24,568 nt of DNA. Origin: Pelargonium cotyledonis (Eukaryota > Streptophyta > Magnoliopsida > Geraniales > Geraniaceae). Each line of letters starts with the position of its first letter. Within the stretch, counting starts at the first letter, position 1. Both the position numbers and the translations under genes were made by a program. Location: NCBI GenBank assembly GCA_036897625.1, contig JAYMTA010000753.1, positions 1-24,568 of the forward strand. Reading direction: 5' to 3'. The notes under the pieces are model-generated. The model made no database searches and had not been told where the DNA came from. It saw only the letters and a list, made by a program, of their open reading frames with translations. Below, piece after piece: positions 1 to 11,930 of this stretch.

Positions 1-2
1 GT

Positions 3-15
3 GGGGGGGGGGGGG
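3..15. repeat. G13 homopolymer in CNGC intron
   Basis: A run of 13 G (C on the coding strand of the channel gene) lies in the intron downstream of the exon ending at 236. The length of such a tract is prone to assembly error and polymorphism. Nothing else is recognisable in the first 235 bases. Confidence 0.85.
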
Positions 16-235
16 TGATGGGATTGTAAAGGGTAAAAAGAGAGAAAAAGTGACAAGTAAATAAAAGATGGAAGTAAAGGCGTGTTTCTCACTGGGACCA
101 CAGAAATATGGAGGGGTTAAACTTTTTATGACTCTTTGCATTGAGAAAATGGTACATGAGACAATTGCAGGCATGATAATTGAGTCCGTCTATGACTAAC
201 TAGTATGAAAAAATGGAAAAAAGAAAAGAGATTAC

Positions 236-3072
236 CTTAAATTCTGTAGACCCCACCATAAACAATAACAATATTTAGAGAGGAACTTCTTGGATGCCAC
301 AATGCCAGATGACAAAACTTGTTTATATATTCCAAAATCAAATGGGGAATCATCTTTTGCAGAACAGTTGCTACTCAAAGTAGATTCACTGATGTTGTTC
401 CACTCATTATAACCTGGCATGTAAGCATTGCCACAATACAAGAAATTTCTATTGCATGTTTTAATATCATTACAAGCCTGCTGCCAGCAAGTATCAATCC
501 GTTCTACAGCAAACAAGTACCAGAAGGCCCCAACTATCTGTAAAGGTTCACAACAGAACACGTCATTTCCTGCTCAAAATAACTATTTGGGTCAACAATT
601 ATGTTCCAAGATTCACAAAAATAATAAAATAAAAAACTCACAGCTTGCAGTTGATTTCTAATTCAAACATATATGATGAAAAGTACAGGTATTAGTCTTA
701 CAAGCATCACCACAATTAATTCCATGATACTGCACTTCTACATAAAAGAGAACTATTAAAAGTTCAATGTAACATCCTAGCAATTAATAAACTAATGTAT
801 GAAGAGAGATTGAAACGGAATCGCATGAAAAGCTCATATTCAACAGGCTAACTAGCTAAGTAAAATGTCAGGTTAGATATCAATCAAAAAGTGAGATCTT
901 GGCTACGAAGAAACAATACATTTGGACAGGGAAACTGATCTACCAAATGAAAAAGGTACTTACATGACTAGCGAGCATGTATAATAGCAAATAATAAGCA
1001 GCACCTGCCCAAGCAGTTTCAGCAAATACACCAGCTGTCCTTTTTAGTTCTGATGTTAAGGGCAACATTCGAAAAAATCTAGGAATATATTGGAGCAAGA
1101 CAATGAAGAGCAACGCCTGTTTTGTAGCCAGTACATCAGAACCATTTGACCTCTTAAGAAATCTCCAAACCATAATCTGAAAATACAAATGGAGAAAAAT
1201 ATTGAGTGTCTTATTCTTTCGACCAAATTTGCAGCCATATGACAGTGCCAAGAAGAAAATTCAAATAATTTTTTTCAATATTTATAGTCTGACTTCTAGA
1301 GTAAGAATTCTCACAACAAGGTATGAAATAAACATTCCTATTTTCAGTTTTAGAACGCTAGGGAGTTCAAGGACTGCCAGCATCTTCAACAGGTCTCGGC
1401 TTAAACACTAACATCATGGCATTTGAAAATGACTAGCAAGGGTTAAAAATAAGATTAAACACCAAGCATTATTCACATCTGCAGATCTGCTACTGGAAAA
1501 ATAGTGCTACAATAACTTTGCAGGAGCAAACCGCACTTTCAGTAAGAGGAAAGATTACCACAAAAGCATAACAGGAACCCACCTTTACAACCTCAAATAT
1601 ATAATATAGAATCAGGGATAGATCTCTTTCAAATGTAATAATGAATATTTAGGTGAATCCCAAACCACCTGGGCAGAATAATGATACCTTATAACAATCA
1701 TGTAATCACAAGAAAAGCAAAGGGCATTATATATTAACAGATCTATCATTATGAGTAAAAGTTGCTGGTAACAAACAGGATAGAGATATTATGAGTAAAG
1801 CAAAGGGCATATATATTACAGAATTATCATTATGAGTAAAAGTTGCCAATAATATACAGGATAGAGAAACAAAAAGGGTGAAGTTGGAGTCAAAACTATT
1901 TCAATGGAGGGCATGATGCATGCCCACATAGAATGAAGTGAATAAAGAGACAGATTAAAGGAAAGATGATAGTTAGACCTGTGGTAGAGGCAGGACGGAA
2001 AGAAAATCAACGATGAAGTACCGTCGTAAGTATCTTTTAGCTATTTGTGCAGGGTCTATGACCAGTTCACCTCGTCCGAAAACTCGAGATGATGGGGCAA
2101 TATAAGCCGTTCGGAATTGGAGAGCCATGTGAATCAGATAAAAAGCATCGATAATTGTCCGCAGAACTGTTGCAGTGATTGCTAATTTGCGATCTATTCC
2201 AAGACAATTTGCTGAAGAGTTTATAACTGGAAGATAAAAAAACAGAGGGTCCACAGATACTGCCAAAATACATGATACTACAGAAAGTTTATTCCACAAA
2301 AGGAGGAATTTGTCTTGCGGGTCAAATATCTTTTTCTCAGAGACCTTAAGATCTTCTGGGAACACTGCTCGAGAAACGCCAAATCTAAGTGATCGGCCAA
2401 TTGATTTCAGTCCTTCAGACCCCTTCCTCATTCCTTTTTTAAAAGAAGTTCCATTGTTTGGATGACTGGCACGACCTAACCCTTCTATGTTGAATCCACA
2501 AGTTGCCCCTCTTGTATCAGGTGACGAGAGTCTAGAGTCCAAATCGTCCAACCTAGAAAAATAAGAACAAACAGTGAACATACGCACAATGTTAGATGCT
2601 TCCCATGCCTCATGCACTGTTAGAAACCTCAACTCTCAATTAACAACACACAATTGAATAAAGCACGGGTAGGATTAATGAGTAGTCCCATCATCAATAT
2701 TATGTTTTACACAGACACGCACTAGTTACAGGCATAAAGATGTTATGAATGGATTTTCATATCTAAGTTTTGATTAGAAAATTTCACATGTGTGTAATCA
2801 ATTGGAACAAAAATCCAAAAGTGATCTTGAGTGTATGGGCCTGTGGCCACAAATAATAGCAAAATAACAGTTGGGTGCAATGTTATATACTCCCCCATGA
2901 AATATTTATTTGAAGTATATTAAGAAAATCTTATTAATAATGAAATGTATAAACTGACGTTCTTATCCATGAATGTGAAACATTATAAAAGTGAAGTGAC
3001 CTATATCTAGTACCTCACAAACTTCTCTCGCTGGCCCCCAACATATTGTGACTTATAACCACAGTCGAACAT
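236..3072 (-). CDS. CNGC: cyclic nucleotide-gated ion channel, group II (CNGC5/6/9-like), 5' part
   Basis: Partial gene; the 3' part lies beyond the left edge. Exons in transcription order: 3072-3014, 2552-1979, 1176-964 and 537-236, giving 382 codons plus 2 nt with all phases matching. The start is ATG at 3072 (MFDCGYKSQY), followed by the conserved FVRLDDLDSRLSS. Residues 62-100 hold the group II signature GSEGLKSIGRS and FPEDLKVSEKKIFDPQDKF. Approximate segments are S1 103-130, S2 143-170 (then RTAYIAPSSRVFGRGELVID), S3 197-211, S4 225-250 and S5 255-290. The S5-pore loop has conserved Cys, NCSAK and KYCYCLWWGLQNL. The pore filter, nucleotide-binding and calmodulin-binding regions are outside the window. 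Family knowledge: plasma-membrane, Ca2+-permeable tetrameric cation channel. The S4 text SNGSDVLATKQALLFIV and the loop CWQQAC...FLYCGN fit the CNGC5/6/9 branch better than CNGC7/8. The donor after 1979 is unusual (GTCTAA). Introns at 538-963 and 2553-3013 show nothing recognisable. Confidence 0.93.
1715..1867. repeat. diverged tandem repeat, about 83-bp period, two copies
   Basis: In the CNGC intron 1177-1978 the stretch AAGCAAAGGGCAT ... ATCATTATGAGTAAAAGTTG ... CAGGATAGAGA occurs twice. The shared GCAAAGGGCAT starts one base before 1718 and one base before 1801, an offset of 83 bp. The copies differ by several substitutions and small gaps. No coding or RNA signal is seen in the rest of this intron. 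Confidence 0.75.
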
Positions 3073-4495
3073 TGTTTTTCAGCTGAAAATATATATGCCA
3101 CCTGTAGACCAACAGAAGAATTCAAAGCAGTGTAAATCAACTGGCATCTATATCACCAAATATACATATCAACACATTTGGGCCATCTTTCCACGTATGC
3201 AAGGTTAATAAGCAACTCTGTTGAGGCACACATCAACACAAATTAATTTATCGAAATTATCCATGAAGATACCCATGCTCTCATTGGCCAGGCAATGTAA
3301 TCAATATGGGAATTTCCCCTGAAAGAAATTCCTAAACATTTCCCAAAACAAACTAAATTTAGCATACGGGTAAACAGAATCACACTCCTACTCTAATCAG
3401 TAATCAGTAATGCACCCCACAGAATGATCCGCCACTCTATTGCTGGATAAAGACTGAAACTTTGTTCTACACCAAATCCTCCGGAAGAGAAAAGAAAAGT
3501 TAAATCAGTTGCTGGAAGATTGAATGATCCTTGCAGATTTTTACAATTTGACATTTGACTTTAGATGACCACCTAAACCAATTGGAACCTGGATCACTAA
3601 CAAGTCCACTGCCTAAATTTAAAAACAATAACAGTACAATGAGCATATATTGAATCAAACAGCATGCAATTACACTGCAAGTGCCACAATTTTAACATCT
3701 CTTGAAAGTAAAACTCACTCACAGCTATTTCAAAAATGTCCTTCAAAACAAGCTCATCAAACATATTAAGAAAACTTCTATTGCAGAGACTCGAGAACAC
3801 AGATTTCAGCAAGCTGCAATTTCAACCCAGAAATGAAACTGAGTTGCCAACTATATCTGGTCAACTCTCTACCGAAATTACATCTATATACTTCTACCTT
3901 CAAATTGAGCCATTTTGAAACCACTTCCAAGATGGGTTTTTCCTCTCATCTCCCAAAAGGTCCTCAAACTATAAATCTTTATAACTGAAGCATACCAACC
4001 ATAACCTCCTTGATGTACGGGATCTCCAAATAATCACAATCCAAAACCCAATCCACAGCCCAATATCTAAAACCCAAAACCTAAGAATTCATGTTCTTCC
4101 ACAACCAACTTCACTCTATATTGATTGAATCCCAACTTGCAAGTGATAAAAACCAACTAAGAATCAAATTTGCTCCACGGATTAGGTATGCCCCAGAGGC
4201 AGAGATCCAATCCAGCAACCCAAACCAGAACAATAACATATATTCTCCAAAACCTAAAAATTCCTACCTGGGTATCAATTAAAATCCAAAAAAAAATACA
4301 AAAAATACAAAAAATATGCATCGAATCGTTAAAGTTTTAAATGAAACTGAAGAGATCAAATAGAGACCAGCTTACAGTAAAATCCTCCAAATTCAGCAAA
4401 TGAATCGCAGCTGAGGTCAAGATTGGACTGAGAAATTGGAGCACAGTGATGGGTTGGAGAGAGACAAAGTCGAGAAGGAAAGATCTTTTTTTCTT
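3073..4495 (-). other. CNGC 5' leader and probable 5'UTR intron
   Basis: Ten bases before the channel ATG there is a 3' splice site (TTTTCAG at 3089-3083), so the leader seems to be interrupted. A matching donor (ACT then GTAAGC) lies at 4375, preceded by a pyrimidine-rich leader-like stretch (TTTGTCTCTCTCC near 4460). The simplest model is a non-coding exon from about 4495 to 4376, a 1.3-kb 5'UTR intron 4375-3083, and 10 nt of leader before ATG. Additional small leader exons cannot be excluded. The transcription start is inferred, not seen. Confidence 0.5.
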
Positions 4496-5401
4496 CCAAA
4501 AATAGGAGAATTGAAAATGAAAAGAAATATAGAAATTTAGGAGTAAATGAATATTTAGTAAAAATAAAACAGAAATAAATAAATAAAATAATGATATGTG
4601 AAATGACGAGATTAACCCCGGCAGCTGTCAAAAACGCGACATGCAAAACTGCAAAATCCGGTTTGACCCAGTCCAGTCAAGCCCACCACTAACCTCTTAC
4701 TATAATCTTTTGTTTTTGTTAAGGTTTGTTAAGATTATTTCATTTTTATTTTTATTTCTTAATTCATTATTTATGATTATTTTCATGAATAAGTTAAAAG
4801 TAGGTTAGCTAAGCTTAAGCCAAAGCTTCACAATCACAATTTGAACATGGATAAATTTGTCAAGTTGAATAAACTATTTTTTACATGTCCTTTGTTGAAT
4901 AAAGTCAAAGGTAACATGATATTAATTGTCCATTGTTACAATTTCTTAGATTTAATTGTAATTAAAATGTGTTACTTTTAATAATGGAAGTCTATAAGAA
5001 GAGATGGGAACTAGACCATGTTGTGTAGTTAAAAAAATGACAATCTCAAGTGTTTCACTTATTTATTTGTCTCAAATTAAACTCTCTTTTTGTACATGAT
5101 TACATATAAAGTCACAACTAGTATTCATATTTCAATTCGACCTTAACCCAATCCAAAACAACCAATTTTAAGGTCAAATTGGATTTGTCTAATAATTTTT
5201 GGGTCGGACAAACTCGCACATTTTATGCCTAAAATGTGAAATTCAATATGAGACTCAAAAATGAGCTCGAAGTCATTTCATATTGGATTCATATTAGCTT
5301 TAGAAATACAAACCCTGTCTGAACAAAATTGCCAGCTCTATTACATTCCACCTTGTGCCCCACCCCGTAACTTGAATTCACGAAAAGAGACCTAAACAAG
5401 A

Positions 5402-5585
5402 AGTTTTTATTTTATTTTTTATAAACAACGAGATATCATATTCGAAGTAACAATGTTTCTCACTACCAAAGAAAACGTTACACTAAACTCCACCCCATAT
5501 ATCACACTTCATACCGTCGACAAGGAGGCTCGAATTTGATACCTCAGAGGGAATCCAATACAACAAGTTAATGTAAAGTCATTTT
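5402..5585 (-). mobile_element. decayed tRNA-derived SINE, family shared with 11.8 and 14.1 kb
   Basis: Read on the minus strand, GGATTCCC and then a box-B-like AATTCGAGCCTCC (around 5525-5537) are followed by CGGTATG and TATGGGGTGG. The copy ends in an A-rich tail TATAAAAAATAAAATAAAAA near 5406-5425. The order and wording match the intact SINE at 14062-14270 (GGATTCCC, GGTTCGAGTC, GCGGTATGGGGTGG, AAAATAAAAT tail). Box A is badly degraded and no target-site duplication was found. Confidence 0.5.
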
Positions 5586-6327
5586 AAATTTACTACCAAA
5601 TTCGTCCCCCAATTTAAGGTTTCGCTTTGAGAGATCTTTCTCGCAGACTTTAGGATCCGACCCACCAGTCCACCAGACTTCGAACCTTCGAAACCCGAAT
5701 TCAACATGCAAATAATATGACCAGTAAAACATTGGTTTAGATTTTTTATCTATAGCAGTCATCAATGAAATAATTTTGGAGTTTATATCATGTCGGTGCA
5801 TAAACAAACAATGTAACCAATAGGAGCTGGAAATTGATGCTGACTCTCCAACAAACCACAAAGACATGATCACATGTAAACAACCATTTCAAATACAGAA
5901 ACCAACTAATTTTCTCAAAGCAATCAAAATTTCTGGCATCATTTGCCAAAAGCGACGGCTCCATCAATCATTTTTGCGCTTATGGAATAATAAAGTTGCT
6001 CGTGATGGTGTGTGTCGTGTTGTTCAGCCAAAAATGCTATCAAATCATAATAGAAAGGTGAACGAAGAGTAGTATCATATCGAGAAGTAGGGAAAAATAA
6101 TACGAGGTTAGCATTCTTCGATATATATCATGGAAGTAATTATTCTCACATAAGTTAACACGGGACTTAATTGTCCCGCCCTTATTGCAGCTCAACGTTT
6201 TATTGGGTTGATAACTACCCTGCAATGAACTTGGGACCTCCACGCAGAAGCCTCAACAAATGTACGGTCATGGTTGGTTTCGTGTGTGTCAAACCTGTAA
6301 AAGAACAATAGCTTATGTTTAGGGAAA

Positions 6328-6454
6328 CAAAGTTTCGGGTTACTGTAAATAAACACAATGCTCGAAAATGCACGTTAAGACTCAAAATGCCCAAAGTTTC
6401 GGGTTACTGTAAATAAACACAATGCTCGAAAATGCACGTTAAGACTCAAAATGC
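6328..6454. repeat. exact 64-bp tandem duplication
   Basis: Two head-to-tail copies (6328-6391 and 6392-6454) run from CAAAGTTTCGGGTTACTG to CTCAAAATGC with no mismatch over 63 compared bases. Such identity in non-coding DNA points to a recent duplication or an assembly artefact. No ORF or terminal inverted repeat is associated. Confidence 0.95.
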
Positions 6455-7071
6455 AATCATGGGAAATACCAAGGGTATGCTGTATTGTTCCCCGTAATTG
6501 GAGGCGGATTTAAAGTGCCCTAAAACACAAAACATCACTATGAGTTGACGCCACTAAAAGAAAACCGAAAAAGACAACCTACATATAGCAGTCAGCCAAG
6601 CCGGTTGCTACCCTATTATGCAATAATCATAACGGAAACGTGTTCAATATGATATATCAATAATCAGTACACAGTGTCCAACCAGTTTTAAGGCTAATTT
6701 CAGACACTAATAATGAGGAATTTTTCATGAGAAATATATGTTCTTGAAATTTCTATGGAAGCCTATTTTGAAAATTGAAAGTTACATTAGAAGTAGAAAA
6801 AAAAGGGTTTTTACATGCAGAGGAAAGCGTCTCAAATCTAAAAAATTACTTGGGGTGATAACGGACTGAACTTATGTTTTTTAATCAAAACTGTTGTGGC
6901 ATGTAAAGTAACAAGGTATTAACGCTGCAAGGATGATGGATGTGGTAGGAAGTTAACATTAATAGAAGCAAGACAGTTCATACCTTTCAGATTTTCATTC
7001 TTCATTTCCCAGCAAAAAAAAATTATGCTTTGAACCTCAGAAAACAATTAAATATTGTTCTAGAGAAGTCC

Positions 7072-10000
7072 TTATCCTTGACCATTGAGCGCATCGGCGA
7101 TTCTGTTTCTAGCTTCATTGCATAGTACTTCAGGATCACTTCCTTCAATGGGCTTGTGAATAACAACTCTTACAGATCCTGAATTTAATATGCTCTCCAT
7201 TCCTGAAGGCATGATTTTGCCGGTTCCTATCAGGGTAATTGGTATCACTGGCACTCCGGCTTTTGCTGCAATGCTGAATGCACCTTTCTACATATAGTTC
7301 CAGAATCATATGTTTCAGAGATGAAAATTCAGAAAGCATAGGTTTACATTATTTTTTCCGAGAATTAATCTAAACACCTTTCCTCCTTAGAGTAAAATGA
7401 TATTGAAGAAGGCAACACATTTGGTAATAAATAGTCTATGGAGGTCCTGTGTATTCATCTTGGACAATGCCGACCCTCACTTTTATAAGACAAATTAAAA
7501 ATCACTTCAACCTGGTGGTTCCACCCAACTCAAAGGGATTTTTATATACAAAAGAAAAGTAGGCAATCATTAAAACCAAAATATAAATTAGAATAGTCCA
7601 GCAACTGGCAGGCAACTATCAAAACTGGTGCCTCCAACGTAGATACAAGATTTATAATATTGTTTATGCAAACCCGTTTTCTGATCAGTTATAAGAAGTG
7701 GGTTCTTTCTATCTTTCCATGCACATGATGATGGAGCATTTTAGTACCCATTTTAGTTTTCTTTAACAAATTTCTGTCTAGCTAGAAAACATATGATATG
7801 AAAAGGAAAAAATGAATAGAAAAAGGATGGCGTAGCCTCACCTTAAAAGTACCTAGTTTTCCATCTTTACTTCGAGTTCCCTCTGGGAAGAAGAAAACAG
7901 ATGCTCCCTTATTAATGAGATCTATGCAACGCTTGAAACAATCCTACATGCATAAAGACAAGAAAAGATCAACTTCACGATTTCATAGTAACACTTACTA
8001 CAGTTACCCAGAACAAGAGGGAAAGGAAAGACATTAGTATTTGTCTTGGTGTATAACTATCTAACATAGTAAAAATGGATAAACTTATCAACTACAACAC
8101 AAAGGAGGCAAGACAATACCAACTGACTTCTGCTGTCCATGCGCTTCAGAGGAATCACACCCATCAAAAACATGGCCCAGCCGATGATAGGGATGAGGAA
8201 AACTGATGTCTTGCTAACAAACTTGAAGCTTCTTCCTAATGTTAGAAGAGTAAATATGTCTAAGAAGCTTTGGTGATTAGAAACATATACGGCAGGTGTA
8301 TCTGGCCTGGGAAGATTCTCTAACCCCTCAAACTTGGTATCGAAGAATGGAGTGACAGTCAATGTGGACCAAATTTTTGCAACGAAGTGTTGAGCTTTTC
8401 TTCGGTGTCGGTCAAACAAGAGCACAAAAGGATGAATCACCAGCATCACCACAATCAGAACAATGGCAACAACAGCAGCAACAGCATAGAAGCATACTCC
8501 TCTGACTCTTGAGCTCATTTGAACTTCTGTACCTAAAAATAGCAGACAGAAGGAATAAGACTGCATGTTTGAAAGTCAAAGAAGAAAAGGCAGTGAAAGG
8601 CTTTTGATAGAAACCTGACAATTGATAGGAACCATCAGGAGATCCACTTCTAGCAACTTCAGATCTTGCAATTATGCATGTAGACAATTTATGATGTCTA
8701 TGCAATTTAAACTCATCAGTTCGTCTGTTAAAGTCTACTTTTGGATTGAAATCCAGCCCCAAGACACCGGTGTGACTCCTTGAAAAGCATGATATGTTGT
8801 TTGTAGCAACTGTAAAAGAGAATAAACAAAGCAAAGGATTAGAAAGAAACAATATAATCATATTGAGATAGAAACCTTATACTTGCAATTGCCAATATAC
8901 ATTTGGAAAAAGCTCCAATGAATTAAATAGTATTACAACAATCACACAACTAAATCTGGTTATGATATTCATGTTCTTTAAGATGCATGGTAGATTTAGT
9001 GCTAAAAACTACTATAGGTTAAACTGAATGTGTTGATACACCATTAAAATGCTTTTTACTCACATGTATTCACCCTGACTTTCCCCTTTTGTCTCTTCAG
9101 AATCCTACTTACTATACCTTTTACATAGCCAGGCAGAAGCCTAGCTTAAGGCGGAACATTTGGGTTGGCTGATCAACATTGCAAATCTGATAATCACATC
9201 TTGTGAACATATATACTACTCTAGACATGCTGTGTAAAATCCATGTTGTCATGGAAAAAGTAATAGGTTCTCTAACTCAACTAGTTTGGAATTGAGGCTT
9301 TACTAAGTCAAGTGGACTTGATGGATGCTCAAGTTGTCCGCATATAGATATGGCCTTATATATCCATGCATCCTTGCAGATAAACATTAGATAACTTGAT
9401 GTCAATCCTAGAATGATGAGAATTTATAGAACTGGTCAACCACAATAACTTCAACTATCAGACTATACCTAGCAACCAGATTTATACACATAAATAATCA
9501 GTGAGTGCATGCTGCCTGCTTTTAGAGTGGTGAAGCAGTTTCAAAGAAGCGACCTAGGATGCAGGATTGATACTTTTACAGCTTGTCAGTCTTTCTAGTT
9601 GGAGTGATACAATAACTAGTTGAAGATCTTTTCACTGCAAACTGATTTTGAAAACAGAACACCTATAAGTATCATAGAGATCTGAATTTGAAATTGGGAT
9701 GATGAGATCTGCCTGAAGTAAAAGGCTTCAGAGACTAAGGGATTCATAAGACTAAACTGCACCAGAGGAAGTAAATTTTGGTTTAATGTAGTGAATTTAA
9801 TCAATAATTGGAATACAATTATGACTAGGCAGCAAGGCAGCATAAACTCTTAATGATCATAAAATATAAATAGTTGTAAATCCAACAAATCACGAGTAGT
9901 AATACAATTACTCTATGTCATAGCTTGCCACGTGTGAGAGCATAGTCAGACTAATCATTGTTGAATTGAAGACTTCAACAATAAAAACCATGATTGCAGT

Positions 10001-11387
10001 TTCATAACAGCATGCATCACTGTCGAACAATTGGTAAATTTGACTGCCTTGACTACTTTTAACAACCTAAATTGATCTATTCAGAAAAATATAATAGCTA
10101 AACGAGGATAAACTATATCCAAGTTGGACATGGGCATTATCAATGTGACCTAACAGCTGATAAAACCATTCTAATTTTAAGGGAAATCCAAAACTTTAAA
10201 GTCATTTGTGTATCAAAACTCATTGCGAGTGTCACAAAGCAGTAATAAGATTGGAATGCACTTCGCTTATCCAAAGGTCAATTTGTAGGTGCCGGTTCAA
10301 TCTGTGTCATTATGCGGCTGTGACTTGGGCAGAAAGATATTCAAAATCTAGGCACATTCAGAGTTTCAGACAAGGTAATACTGCAGAACCTTGTTACCAA
10401 TGATGTATATCTACTTGTAGCTGACGCACTGTAAAATACTAGTAGTAAATATTGACAGGAAGCAAATTCAATACAAGATTATATGCCACAAAATGCATTT
10501 GCTTACAATTGTTATAGTTTCTCGAGATTGAACATTTATTCGTCGACCATCCAGCATGCTGTCCCTTATAAGTGCACACCTGCATAAACAAGAATGTTAC
10601 AACTCCTAAGCACAAGTATGATATGAAGCAGAAAGCACATATAATTGCAATAACAGAGTGTGAAGGCAGGAGATGTTCCTCTATATTGTAAAATACCAGT
10701 TGCAAATTTAGGTACCATTTGTTGACATTAAAAAAACATATATATCACTCCCTCCGTCTCATTGTCCCAAAATGAGTGTCCACTGTCCACTATCCTATTT
10801 ATTAGAGTAGTTGTGCATGAATTACCAATAATATCAATAAGAAAAGTTAGAATTGCTTGAGTTTGTTACGAAAAATTCATGCGATAACACATGTAGAAAG
10901 GCACCAAAATAAAATTACACTCACTTTCGAATCAGAAATAATTGGAAAAATAAATACTATTTTGATAGAACACCAATTGATACTATGCTTTATTAAAACT
11001 AGTTCCAAATTTGCAACAGCTATAACTCAATTCAATACACTATCTTCTCAACTTTCCCAATTTACCAACGCATAAAAAATTAGGCCAGTCAATAATCTAA
11101 AAACACCACACATTAATACAGATTCCTCATCAGCCGAACAGACGTAAAGCTTGTTTGCATGCACAGATATTGAAACCTACAGGCAATTTGGATGGAGACA
11201 GAAATCTGGATCCCGTGTACCCTGAATATCGTATCAAAACGAAAAAAATAGTTAACATTGTCAAAAACAAATTGCAAAAATACACATAAATTTATAAAAT
11301 TATGCAATTACAGAGAACGATAGATAGAGAGAGAGTACGGTGGGTAGCGTAGAGAGAGGAGAATTTGGGAGGAGATGAGACTTCCAT
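7072..11387 (-). CDS. LPAT1: 1-acyl-sn-glycerol-3-phosphate acyltransferase 1, chloroplastic
   Basis: Complete seven-exon gene: 11387-11312, 11221-11181, 10579-10507, 8809-8615, 8532-8120, 7943-7842 and 7287-7072. This is 1116 nt, 371 residues plus TAA, with every junction in phase. It transfers an acyl group to the sn-2 position of lysophosphatidate to make phosphatidate in the plastid lipid pathway. Residues 1-125 are rich in Ser/Thr and basic residues and divergent, as expected of a transit peptide. A hydrophobic segment at 143-161 is a likely membrane anchor. Catalytic NHQSFLD (His215, Asp220, the HX4D motif), GVIPLKRMDSRSQ near 253-265, FPEGTRS at 285-291 and GVPVIPITLIGTGK follow in family order. 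Arabidopsis LPAT1 is 356 residues by memory. The first three exons rest on splice sites and phase rather than similarity, so the extreme N terminus is less certain. Introns 7288-7841 and 8810-10506 show no recognised feature. Confidence 0.93.
10751..10800 (+). mobile_element. truncated Stowaway-like MITE end
   Basis: Within the LPAT1 intron 10580-11180, after an AT-rich TATATATCA, the sequence ACTCCCTCCGTCTCATTGTC matches the well-known plant Stowaway/mariner-type terminus CTCCCTCCGT. It is followed by AAAATGAGTGTCCA-type text usual for that group. No matching inverted end (ACGGAGGGAG) was found up to 11180, so the element is truncated or eroded and its right limit is unknown. Confidence 0.55.
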
Positions 11388-11428
11388 GGCTGAAGCGATG
11401 GGGATGAAGATAATGTTAGGGTTTTGAT

Positions 11429-11494
11429 TTAGTAGAGGAAATTGAATTGTGAATTGAGCAATTGGAACTGAGAATTGAATGAAAGCATAAGCAT
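11429..11494 (-). promoter_or_regulatory. candidate uORF in LPAT1 leader
   Basis: An ATG at 11494 opens a 21-codon frame (starting MLMLSFNSQF) that stops with TAA at 11431-11429, 41 bases before the LPAT1 ATG at 11387. It matters only if the transcript starts upstream of 11494, which the sequence does not show. Confidence 0.35.
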
Positions 11495-11514
11495 ATTCTT
11501 CTTCGTCGTCGTCG

Positions 11515-11556
11515 ATGGAATTGGAATTGGAGATGGAATTGGAGATGGAATTGGAT
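11515..11556. repeat. GGAATT/GGAGAT short tandem repeat
   Basis: Imperfect hexanucleotide repeat built from GGAATT and GGAGAT, about six units, lying 130-170 bp upstream of the LPAT1 start codon and next to a GAC/GTC-type repeat at about 11502-11513. It may fall in the LPAT1 promoter or 5'UTR. Confidence 0.75.
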
Positions 11557-11769
11557 TATCCTGATTTCTGGTTTTCTGAATGCAAAAGCAATCTCGGTGA
11601 CTGCGACTGTGTCGTCTTCTCCAATTTCGCGCAGAGTGTGATTTGATTTTAGTCGAATGGCAAAATAGTAATAACGTTTATAATTTTAAATGAATTTTGA
11701 CTAAATGAGTAAATGGTAACAAAATTCAATAAATTTAAGTAGGTTAGGCATGACTAAAAAAAAAACTCA

Positions 11770-11930
11770 AGCAGATTGTGACAAGCGGTTTAACCATTTT
11801 GTATTTTCTTTGAGGTTTTGGGTTTGAGCATCCCTGTCAACAGTACGAGGTGGTTTCAGGTTTGAGCCTCCCTGCCAACAGTACGAGGTGGGATTTATGG
11901 ATTATTATGGGAAAGAATCCAGACCGAATT
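11770..11930 (+). mobile_element. degenerate tRNA-derived SINE with duplicated box-B segment
   Basis: A box-A-like ACAAGCGGTTTAACC (11781-11795) is followed by box-B-like GGTTTGAGCATCC at 11821. The next 38 bp are then repeated (11821-11858 and 11859-11896, GGTTTGAGC...CAGTACGAGGTGG), followed by GATTTATGGATTATTATGGG. The same order occurs in the SINE at 14062-14270. Over 33 aligned bases from box B I count about 23 identities to that copy. No tail or target-site duplication is visible. Confidence 0.55.

Larger units (their letters stand above)
4496..7071. other. intergenic region between CNGC and LPAT1
   Basis: About 2.6 kb with no supportable gene; open frames are short and lack family similarity. 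It contains the presumed CNGC promoter at its left end, a decayed SINE near 5402-5585, an exact 64-bp tandem duplication at 6328-6454, a perfect hairpin CGGGAC-TTAATT-GTCCCG at 6161-6178, and the LPAT1 3'UTR at its right end. No polyadenylation signal could be assigned with confidence. Confidence 0.6.

Noticed and set aside
5221-5239. Palindrome CATTTTA-TGCC-TAAAATG
   Set aside because: Short AT-rich hairpin without T-tract or gene association; expected by chance in this composition.
10206-10403. Moderately GC-rich block in an LPAT1 intron as an extra exon
   Set aside because: LPAT1 is complete and in phase without it, and no domain is recognisable.
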